From positions 62,001-126,000 of the forward strand of contig NZ_JAELXV010000002.1 in the NCBI RefSeq assembly GCF_016427535.1: DNA of 64,000 bases, read 5' to 3'. This document shows, in pieces, positions 57,780 to 64,000 of this stretch. A program made the position numbers and the translations under genes. Position 1 is the stretch's first letter. The number at the start of each line of letters is the position of its first letter. Under the pieces are notes generated by a model that was not told the DNA's origin, ran no database searches, and saw only the letters and a program-made list of their open reading frames with translations. Source of the DNA: Hymenobacter sp. BT559. GTDB taxonomy: Bacteria; Bacteroidota; Bacteroidia; Cytophagales; Hymenobacteraceae.

Positions 57780-59360
57780 GTGAACCCTCAGGCCCGGCCG
57801 CATTTTAGTTTTTGCTGGTTACTACTGGCTGCGCTGGCTGGGCTTTTAAGTGCCATTCATCCGGCCCTAGGTCAGGTTGTGGGCTTGCCCGCGGCGCCCG
57901 ACAGCTTGCGCCGGCTTGCAGACGACAAGCCCGCCCCTGTACTGCCACCCGTGGTGGTACCCACCGATACCCTGGTGCAGATAGGAACCTGCCCCAACGC
58001 AGGACCTAGGGCCCGCGTTTTCGCCATCCTGTTTGTAGGCAACAGCAAAACCAAGGAGCGTATTCTGCGGGCCGAGCTTAACATCCGCGAAGGTGATACG
58101 CTGACGCTGGTCGATTTGCCCGCCCGCCTGGAGGCCAATCGTCGGCGCCTCTACAACCTCCAGATTTTTCATTCGGTGCTAGTGCAGGCTACCTGCGGTG
58201 GCTCGGGGCAACTCACGCTGCTATTCAGCGTGCAGGAGCGTTGGTATGTGATTCCGACGCCCATCTTCTCCCTCGCTGACCCCAATTTTAAGCGCTGGCT
58301 CGACCGCTCGGGGCGCGAGCGCTGGCAGCGTCTCGACTACGGGATACATCTCACGCACACCAACTTCCGGGGGCGGGCTGAGCAGCTAGTGGCCAACCTG
58401 CAGCTCGGCTTCAACCGCAAGTACGAGCTGTTCTACGAAGTGCCAGGCTTTGGGCGCCGTCGCCGTGTGGGCATGGGCTTTGGCATCTCATATTACCAAA
58501 GCCGCAACCTTGACTACATCACTGACTACGACCGGCCCAAGCCTTTGCCCCAGCCCGAGGAAGACGCGTTTCCCATTCAGCGCTTCTACGTATCGGGGGG
58601 GCTGCGGCTGCGCCACACGGTGCAGTTCATCACGGCGCTCGATGTGGCCTACCACCGCGAAAGCATCAGCGATTCCATCTACCGCCTCAACCCCGACTAT
58701 TTCCTAGGTCGTACCCAGCGCGAATACTTAGAGTTTGGTCTGCTAACCACCAACAACCAGCGTAACACGTTTGCCTATCCGCTTACGGGGCGGTTTATGC
58801 AGGCGGCGGTTAGCTTCCGGCAGTTTGTGGGCGGGGTTAGCGGGCCAGCCGTGGCGCCGGCTTTTGCCACGGTGCGGCTGCGCTACGCGCAATATTTTAG
58901 CCTAGGGCACCAGTTTTATTACGCGCTCGGCTTATGGGGACAAACGCGCCTACTCGCCTCGCGCTACGCCTACGCCGACTCGCGGGCCCTTGGCTACGAT
59001 GCGCTGGTACGCGGCTACGACGCCTACATCATTGATGGGCGCTCTTACGGGCTAGTGCAGCAAGGACTTAGCTTTCGCGCCTGGGCCCCGCCGCCCCTGC
59101 GTCTGCCCTTCGTAGCCAACCCCAAAGTCAATACCCTGCCGCTCGCCGTCTATCTCAATATCTTCGCCGATGCGGGCCTGGCCAGCGGCAGCGTGGGGCG
59201 GCCCGAGCCGGCTACAAACCAGCTGCCAGGGCACTTACTTGCCTCCCTAGGGCTGGGTCTGCACGTAGTGACGTACTACGACCGCGTGTTTTGCTTTGAG
59301 CTGGCGCGCACCGCGCACCACCAGACGGGTTTCTTCATCCGGTCTGCTTTCCCTATCTAG
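57780..59360 (+). CDS. BamA/TamA-like outer membrane protein with a POTRA domain
   Basis: 526 residues from a GTG at 57780, 9 bp after the CBS gene. Signal peptide (ending PALGQ), one POTRA-type unit (about 75-150: ILFVGNSKTKERILRAELNIREGD...LARLEANRRRLYNLQIFHSV) and a C-terminal 16-strand-type barrel ending HQTGFFIRSAFPI (terminal Phe region). Shorter than BamA (one POTRA versus five) and so more like a TamA/Omp85-family accessory. Function unknown. Confidence 0.75.
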   Translation: MNPQARPHFSFCWLLLAALAGLLSAIHPALGQVVGLPAAPDSLRRLADDKPAPVLPPVVVPTDTLVQIGTCPNAGPRARVFAILFVGNSKTKERILRAELNIREGDTLTLVDLPARLEANRRRLYNLQIFHSVLVQATCGGSGQLTLLFSVQERWYVIPTPIFSLADPNFKRWLDRSGRERWQRLDYGIHLTHTNFRGRAEQLVANLQLGFNRKYELFYEVPGFGRRRRVGMGFGISYYQSRNLDYITDYDRPKPLPQPEEDAFPIQRFYVSGGLRLRHTVQFITALDVAYHRESISDSIYRLNPDYFLGRTQREYLEFGLLTTNNQRNTFAYPLTGRFMQAAVSFRQFVGGVSGPAVAPAFATVRLRYAQYFSLGHQFYYALGLWGQTRLLASRYAYADSRALGYDALVRGYDAYIIDGRSYGLVQQGLSFRAWAPPPLRLPFVANPKVNTLPLAVYLNIFADAGLASGSVGRPEPATNQLPGHLLASLGLGLHVVTYYDRVFCFELARTAHHQTGFFIRSAFPI

Positions 59361-59396
59361 TGCCGGCACTTCCGGGCCGATTGTTACCTTTTTGTT

Positions 59397-60299
59397 ATGA
59401 AATTTGCAATCCTTGGCAAGCCCTTCGATGAGGCCGCGGCACCGTTCATTCAGGCCCTATTTGATGAGCTGGCCGCCCGCCAGGCGCAGGTGCTGCTGGT
59501 AGAGTCGTTTCGCACTTTCCTGGAGCAGCGGGGTACCCGACTGCCCGAAGGCTGCACCACCTTTAGGCGCGGCGATTCGCTACGCGGCGTGCAATATGTT
59601 ATTAGCATCGGGGGTGATGGCACGCTGCTCGACACCGTCACGTATGTCGGGGCACTGCAGTTGCCCATCCTAGGTATCAATACCGGGCGCCTAGGCTTCT
59701 TAGCGCCCACGCCGCCTAGCTACATCCCGCAGGCCATCGATGCCCTATACCGGGGCCATTTCACGCTGGAAGAGCGCAGCCTGCTGCGGGTAGAGACTGA
59801 CCCCGACGTATTTGGGAATCTGAACTTTGGCTTAAACGAGTTCAGCATTCTCAAGCGCGATACCTCGTCGATGATTGCCGTCCACACGTACATTGACGGC
59901 GAGTACCTGAATTCTTATTGGGCCGATGGCCTCATCGTTTCCACGCCTACGGGCTCAACTGGCTATTCGCTCAGCTGCGGGGGACCTGTAATGCTGCCTC
60001 AAACCAACAATTTTATTATTGCTCCCGTATGCCCCCACAATTTGAATGTGAGGCCCCTCGTAGTATCTGACCAAAGCGTGATATCATTTGAAATAGAAGG
60101 CCGTGGAACCAGCTATTTGCTCGCGCTCGATTCGCGCTCGGTGCCTATCGAGGCAACTGTGCAGATGGCCGTACGCCGCGAAACCTTCAATGCCCGCTTA
60201 GTGAAGCTTAACCACGTCAATTTTCTCAGCACCTTACGCAATAAGCTCAGCTGGGGCTTAGACCGTCGTAATCCCGGTTCGGCTCTGACTACCAAATAG
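59397..60299 (+). CDS. nadK: NAD kinase
   Basis: 300 residues. Catalytic GGDGTLLDTV, GINTGRLGFL, NEFSILKRDTSS and SPTGSTGYSLSCGG blocks are complete. Phosphorylates NAD to NADP with ATP or polyphosphate. Start ATG at 59397 has TTACCTTTTTG just upstream, near the -7 box. First of the conserved nadK - porG - uppS - bamA cluster. Confidence 0.95.
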   Translation: MKFAILGKPFDEAAAPFIQALFDELAARQAQVLLVESFRTFLEQRGTRLPEGCTTFRRGDSLRGVQYVISIGGDGTLLDTVTYVGALQLPILGINTGRLGFLAPTPPSYIPQAIDALYRGHFTLEERSLLRVETDPDVFGNLNFGLNEFSILKRDTSSMIAVHTYIDGEYLNSYWADGLIVSTPTGSTGYSLSCGGPVMLPQTNNFIIAPVCPHNLNVRPLVVSDQSVISFEIEGRGTSYLLALDSRSVPIEATVQMAVRRETFNARLVKLNHVNFLSTLRNKLSWGLDRRNPGSALTTK

Positions 60300-60351
60300 G
60301 AGCGAGGTCGCAAAAAACGCACTATAAATTTTTTTAGTTCCTGTCATTGCG

Positions 60352-60359
60352 TACTTTTG
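60352..60359 (+). promoter_or_regulatory. Bacteroidetes-type -7 box upstream of the first PorG-like gene
   Basis: TACTTTTG matches TAnnTTTG; a T-rich run (TTTTTTTAG, about 60329) lies near the -33 position. It gives a leader of about 70 bases for the gene at 60433. Confidence 0.5.
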
Positions 60360-60432
60360 TCTTCATTGTAACCCCCGTCCAACAGCTATCGAAACTGATT
60401 TTTCTCGAATTGTTTAGTTCTACCTGCGCCTT

Positions 60433-61326
60433 ATGACCAAGTTTTTCACCTACTCAACAGCCCTATTAGCGGGGCTTGCCCTGCTCGGCTCGACGCAGCA
60501 GGCAGATGCACAACAGTTTAGTAAGCGCAAGCAGTACACTTCTATTGGAGTGAATCTGAATGCAATGAACTACTTCGGGGACTTGAACCCGAACACCAAC
60601 TTTGCATCGTTCAAGTTCGCTGATACTCGGCCCAACCTAGGTATTTCTATCACCCACCGCTTCTTCCCGCGGGTGTCAGGCCGCTTCGGGTTGGCCTACG
60701 GCCGTATCACAGCTGAAGATGGTGATAACGCTAACCGCGACGATAACAATGCCCGGTATCGTTATACTAGAAATATGAATTTTCGTAACGACATCGCAGA
60801 AGCCTCGGCTGTGATGATTGTCGACCTCATCGAAAACCGTAATAATTACCTCAAGCGCCCTGACTTCGTACCCTACCTGTTTGCTGGGGTAGCTGGCTTC
60901 TACCACAACCCTAAGGGCAAAGACCAGAACGGCAATTACGTAGCGCTGCAGCCGCTCCAGACCGAGGGTAAGGACTACAGCAAGGTGAGCTTTGCGATTC
61001 CGTTTGGGGCAGGCGTGCGCTACCGCATCAACCGTAACCTAGACGCTTCGTTTGAGATTGGCCTGCGCAAAACATTCACCGGCTACCTAGACGACGTGAG
61101 CACTAACTACGCTGACCTGTCGAGCAAAAGCGCTGAAGCGCAATATTTTGGCGGCTATGCTGGTGGTGCCGGTGGTAAAGGCATTACTAACACGAGCACG
61201 GGTGTAGCAGGTGGTTTTGTACCTGGTGCCAAGCGTGGCGAAGGCCACAACGACTGGTACACTGTGTCTGGCTTCTCGCTGAACTACATCCTGACGCCCC
61301 GCATCAAAAACCCCAAGTTCCGCTAG
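60433..61326 (+). CDS. PorG-like (DUF6089-type) outer membrane beta-barrel protein
   Basis: 297 residues. Signal peptide (about 1-27, ending QQADAQ), then an eight-strand-type barrel: YTSIGVNLNAMNYFGDLNPN, LGISITHRFFPRVSGRFGLAYGRI, FVPYLFAGVAGFYHNPKGKD, VSFAIPFGAGVRYRINRNLDASFEIGLRKTFTGYLDDV. This pattern and its place between nadK and uppS match PorG, a type IX secretion and gliding machinery protein of the outer membrane. A Gly-rich stretch occurs near the C-terminus (GGYAGGAGGKG). Assignment is by family pattern and synteny. Confidence 0.65.
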   Translation: MTKFFTYSTALLAGLALLGSTQQADAQQFSKRKQYTSIGVNLNAMNYFGDLNPNTNFASFKFADTRPNLGISITHRFFPRVSGRFGLAYGRITAEDGDNANRDDNNARYRYTRNMNFRNDIAEASAVMIVDLIENRNNYLKRPDFVPYLFAGVAGFYHNPKGKDQNGNYVALQPLQTEGKDYSKVSFAIPFGAGVRYRINRNLDASFEIGLRKTFTGYLDDVSTNYADLSSKSAEAQYFGGYAGGAGGKGITNTSTGVAGGFVPGAKRGEGHNDWYTVSGFSLNYILTPRIKNPKFR

Positions 61327-61349
61327 GCAGCCACTGCCAGCCGAGCTCT

Positions 61350-61357
61350 TATCTTTG
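61350..61357 (+). promoter_or_regulatory. Bacteroidetes-type -7 box for the second PorG-like gene
   Basis: TATCTTTG matches TAnnTTTG and ends 4 bp before the ATG, again implying a near-leaderless message. Confidence 0.5.
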
Positions 61358-61361
61358 CTGA

Positions 61362-62126
61362 ATGCCCAAGACCTGGTTTTCATCCGTACTCCTCGCTGGC
61401 CTGGTGCTAGCGGGGAGTTCGTTTTTAGGGGCCGCCTCGGCGTGGGCCCAGAGCACAAGTGAGCTGGGCATCGGCCTAGGCGGCACCAATTACAAAGGCG
61501 AGGTATCGCCGCAGTACCAGTTCCAAAACAACAGGCCGGCCCTCACAGTCTTCTACCGCCGCGATATCTCAGCGCCTATTACCCTGCGGGGCGGCCTTAC
61601 GGTAGGTGGGTTGCGGGCCCGCGACAGCAATGTAGAGGGTGTGAATGGCGGTGTACCGCCGCTGCAGAGCTACCGCCAGGCCAGCATGCGTGGCACGGTA
61701 GTGGAGCTTTCGGGGGTAGTGGAGTATAATTTTCTGGACTACCACGACCGGGACGACCACAGCCGGATTCATCTGAGTCCCTACCTGTTTATAGGGCTGG
61801 CACCTTACTTCGCTCATACCACTACCGAAAGCGAAAACCAGGCCTTGCAGCCTGACTTCAACCGCAAGGGGGGGCAATTCAGCGTGGCTATTCCAGCTGG
61901 CGCTGGTATAAAAGTAGCTCTATCGCCCCGCTGGAACCTAGGGGTCGAAATAGGGGCGCGTAAAACTTTTAGCGACCAGCTCGACCACCTAGGCGACCAA
62001 GACCCCCTGCTAGTGAACCCGCACGATAAAGACTGGTACTACTACAACGGTATCAGCGTATCGTACACGTTCTATAAAATCAACTGCCCACCGCCTTACA
62101 AGCGTAATAAGGGCCTACTCAAGTAG
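61362..62126 (+). CDS. PorG-like (DUF6089-type) outer membrane beta-barrel protein, second copy
   Basis: 254 residues, paralogue of the preceding gene: signal peptide (ending SAWAQ), ELGIGLGGTNYKGEVSP, ITLRGGLTVGGLRARDSNV, HLSPYLFIGLAPYFAHTTTE, FSVAIPAGAGIKVALSPRWNLGVEIGARKTFSDQLDHLGD. The two proteins share the barrel signature IGxRKTF. Which one is the true PorG and whether both act in the type IX secretion system is not known. Confidence 0.65.
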   Translation: MPKTWFSSVLLAGLVLAGSSFLGAASAWAQSTSELGIGLGGTNYKGEVSPQYQFQNNRPALTVFYRRDISAPITLRGGLTVGGLRARDSNVEGVNGGVPPLQSYRQASMRGTVVELSGVVEYNFLDYHDRDDHSRIHLSPYLFIGLAPYFAHTTTESENQALQPDFNRKGGQFSVAIPAGAGIKVALSPRWNLGVEIGARKTFSDQLDHLGDQDPLLVNPHDKDWYYYNGISVSYTFYKINCPPPYKRNKGLLK

Positions 62127-62221
62127 TATGGGCGAGCTGCTTCGGCGGCTCGCCTTTTGTTTTGCCCGCGCATCTGCAACCATTTGCGTAACTTGCGGCC
62201 TCTTATACGCAAACCGCAACG

Positions 62222-62968
62222 ATGGCCGAACGGTCCGAAATTGACCTCTCCAATATTCCTACCCACATCGCCGTTATCATGGATGGTAACGGGCGCTGGG
62301 CCAAGCAGCGGGGTGGGCTGCGCGTCTTCGGGCACCAAAGCGCCATTACGGCGGTGCGCGATACGGTGGAAGAAGCCGCCGAGCTGGGGGTCAAGTACCT
62401 CACGCTCTACGCTTTTTCAACCGAGAACTGGAACCGCCCCGCGCTGGAAGTAACCGCGCTGATGCAACTGCTGGTGCACACCATCCGGCAGGAAACACCA
62501 ACGCTGCTCAAAAACAGCGTGCGCCTGCAAGCTATCGGCGACCTGGCCACGCTGCCCAAAAACTGCCAGCGCGAGCTAGCCGAGTCGATAGAGCTCACCA
62601 AAAGCGGCACCCGCATGACGCTGGTGCTGGCCCTGAGCTACAGCGGCCGCTGGGACCTTACCCAGGCTACGCGGCGCTTGGCGGCCGATGTGGCAGCCGG
62701 CCGCCTGCAGCCCGACGCCGTGACGGAAGCCACAGTGACGAGTTACCTGGCCACGGCTGGCATGCCCGACCCCGAACTGCTTATCCGCACCAGCGGCGAG
62801 CAGCGCATTAGTAACTTTCTGCTCTGGCAGTTAGCTTACACCGAGCTCTACATAACCCCCGAGCTGTGGCCTGATTTCCGGCGCAGCCACCTGCGTGCCG
62901 CCTTGGTAGCCTACCAGCGTCGCGAGCGCCGGTTTGGCAAAACCAGCGAGCAGCTTTCCGTATCTTGA
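62222..62968 (+). CDS. uppS: Undecaprenyl diphosphate synthase (isoprenyl transferase)
   Basis: 248 residues. Signature HIAVIMDGNGRWAKQRG with the catalytic Asp, YAFSTENWNRP, and the C-terminal SGEQRISNFLLWQLAYTELYI. Makes C55-PP, the lipid carrier for peptidoglycan and polysaccharides. In conserved order with nadK and bamA. Confidence 0.95.
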   Translation: MAERSEIDLSNIPTHIAVIMDGNGRWAKQRGGLRVFGHQSAITAVRDTVEEAAELGVKYLTLYAFSTENWNRPALEVTALMQLLVHTIRQETPTLLKNSVRLQAIGDLATLPKNCQRELAESIELTKSGTRMTLVLALSYSGRWDLTQATRRLAADVAAGRLQPDAVTEATVTSYLATAGMPDPELLIRTSGEQRISNFLLWQLAYTELYITPELWPDFRRSHLRAALVAYQRRERRFGKTSEQLSVS

Positions 62969-62984
62969 TTTAGTTATCTTATTA

Positions 62985-64000
62985 ATGCGCACTTACTTAC
63001 GTAGCTCCTGCTTTGGATTGCTACTGCTGGCTACTGGCTTGGTAGCCGCTCCGGCTCATGCTCAGCAAGTCGCGGCTACCGTCGATGAGCCCCGCAAGTA
63101 CACGCTTGGGGGTATCACGGTAAGCGGGGCGCGCTCCCTAGACCCTAATACGCTGATTGGGCTATCGGGTTTACGAATAGGCGACCAAATCAATATTCCG
63201 GGCGAAGAAATCGGGAAAGCCATTCGCCGCATTTGGACGCAGGGTCTCGTGGCCGACGTGTCGGTGAGCATTGCGCGTACCGAAGGCGATAAAATATTCC
63301 TGGATTTCAATCTGCGTGAGCGGCCCCGTTTGTCGAAGTTCAACTTCACGGGCATCAGCAAGGGCCAAGCGGAGGACCTAGAGAAGAAAATTAAGCTTAT
63401 CCGCGGTAAGGTAGTGACCGATGCGTTGCTGTCGAACACCCGCACGCAAGTGCGTAAGTTCTACACCAACAAGGGCTTCCTAGATACCAAAGTAGTTATT
63501 CGCCAAGTGGCTGATTCGGCGCTGTCGAATAGCGTGGCGCTCAAAATTGACGTGGACAAGGGCAGCAAAGTCCGCATTCACGACATTGCGTTTGAAGGTA
63601 ATAAGGCCTTCAAAGACAGCAAACTGAAGAAGCAGTTTAAGAAGACCAAAGAGCGCAAGCCGTATAAATTCCTGACGCCGGGCAAATACCAGGCTTCAGA
63701 ATTTGAGGAAGACAAGAAGAAGCTCGTTGATTTCTATAATAACGAAGGCTACCGCGATGCCAGCATTGTGTCAGACACCCTGATACGCGACGACAAGGGC
63801 CTGGCGCTGCGCATCAAGGTGGATGCTGGCCCCAAGTACTACTTCCGTAACATCAGCTGGACGGGTAACTACCTCTACGACAGCAAGACGCTGTCGTCGG
63901 TCCTAGGTATCAAGTCGGGCACGCCCTACAGCAAAGAGACGCTGGACAAGCGCCTGAGCTACAACCCTACCGGCCAAGACGTAACGTCGCTCTACATGAA
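62985..64000 (+). CDS. bamA: Outer membrane protein assembly factor BamA, N-terminal part only
   Basis: The gene starts at the ATG at 62985 and runs past the right edge; 338 codons are visible. Signal peptide (about 1-28, ending APAHAQ), followed by POTRA domains of the Omp85 type: YTLGGITVSGARSLDPNTL, RLSKFNFTGIS, VRIHDIAFEGNKAFKDSKL, YYFRNISWTGNYLYDSKTL (each F/I-x-G-N/A start). The barrel is not in the window. BamA inserts outer membrane beta-barrels. The position right after uppS is typical of Bacteroidetes. Confidence 0.9.
   Translation, partial: MRTYLRSSCFGLLLLATGLVAAPAHAQQVAATVDEPRKYTLGGITVSGARSLDPNTLIGLSGLRIGDQINIPGEEIGKAIRRIWTQGLVADVSVSIARTEGDKIFLDFNLRERPRLSKFNFTGISKGQAEDLEKKIKLIRGKVVTDALLSNTRTQVRKFYTNKGFLDTKVVIRQVADSALSNSVALKIDVDKGSKVRIHDIAFEGNKAFKDSKLKKQFKKTKERKPYKFLTPGKYQASEFEEDKKKLVDFYNNEGYRDASIVSDTLIRDDKGLALRIKVDAGPKYYFRNISWTGNYLYDSKTLSSVLGIKSGTPYSKETLDKRLSYNPTGQDVTSLYM

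Overview
The window looks like chromosomal DNA from a pigmented, aerobic member of the Bacteroidetes, most likely Hymenobacter or a close relative in the Cytophagales. G+C is high, roughly 60% by eye. Several genes carry a TAnnTTTG -7 box rather than sigma-70 elements, and there are genes for myxol/flexixanthin-type carotenoids, a PorG-like/UppS/BamA cluster and TlpA-like periplasmic thioredoxins. No rRNA, tRNA, CRISPR array, prophage or transposase gene was seen.

Layout. 1-3840: 5' end of a GDSL esterase, the carotenoid genes cruF and crtD, and an RlmI-type rRNA methyltransferase. 3930-15206 (minus strand): an unusual operon of eight genes. From its 5' end it encodes a lipoprotein with a degenerate vWA-like motif, a three-TM protein, a tubulin/FtsZ-like GTPase, a giant actin/Hsp70-fold ATPase, a membrane-anchored coiled-coil protein, a MotA-like stator with a very long cytoplasmic tail, a MotB/OmpA-like stator partner with its channel aspartate intact, and an SRPBCC protein. 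A SWI2/SNF2 helicase (15360-18359) lies directly upstream but is separated by a good terminator. This operon is the strongest candidate for an undescribed system; it recalls Zorya (MotAB plus helicase) but has actin-like and tubulin-like proteins instead of the other Zorya subunits.

18469-39932 is mostly housekeeping: LolC/E-type permease, methyltransferase, rbfA, a polytopic membrane protein, tatC, glyA, a phosphatase, three small disordered hydrophilic proteins, rsmI, lnt, an inositol-monophosphatase-family gene, two TlpA-like proteins, an aspartyl-protease-fold protein, an XRE-membrane regulator, a radical SAM/SPASM protein, radA and a sugar dehydrogenase. An 830-bp AT-rich gap follows, then a GT4 glycosyltransferase. 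42038-49147: a GAF-sigma54 activator diverges from a TolC-UspA-HlyD-DHA2 (EmrAB-type) efflux operon with a plausible sigma-54 promoter. 49611-52099: a DUF937-like/OmpA protein followed by two roadblock-like proteins. 52181-64000: a lipoprotein, pdxJ, yqeY, cvpA, a pabA/trpG-type amidotransferase, an alpha/beta hydrolase, and the conserved block CBS protein - small BamA/TamA barrel - nadK - two PorG-like proteins - uppS - bamA (running off the end), which builds cell envelope and type IX secretion parts.

Two sequence-level patterns run through the window. The palindrome CCTAGG occurs about 90 times, roughly four times expectation, mostly in the reading frame CTA-GGN (Leu-Gly). Many gaps between genes carry long inverted repeats built from short repeated words; three near-perfect ones sit inside the actin/tubulin operon.
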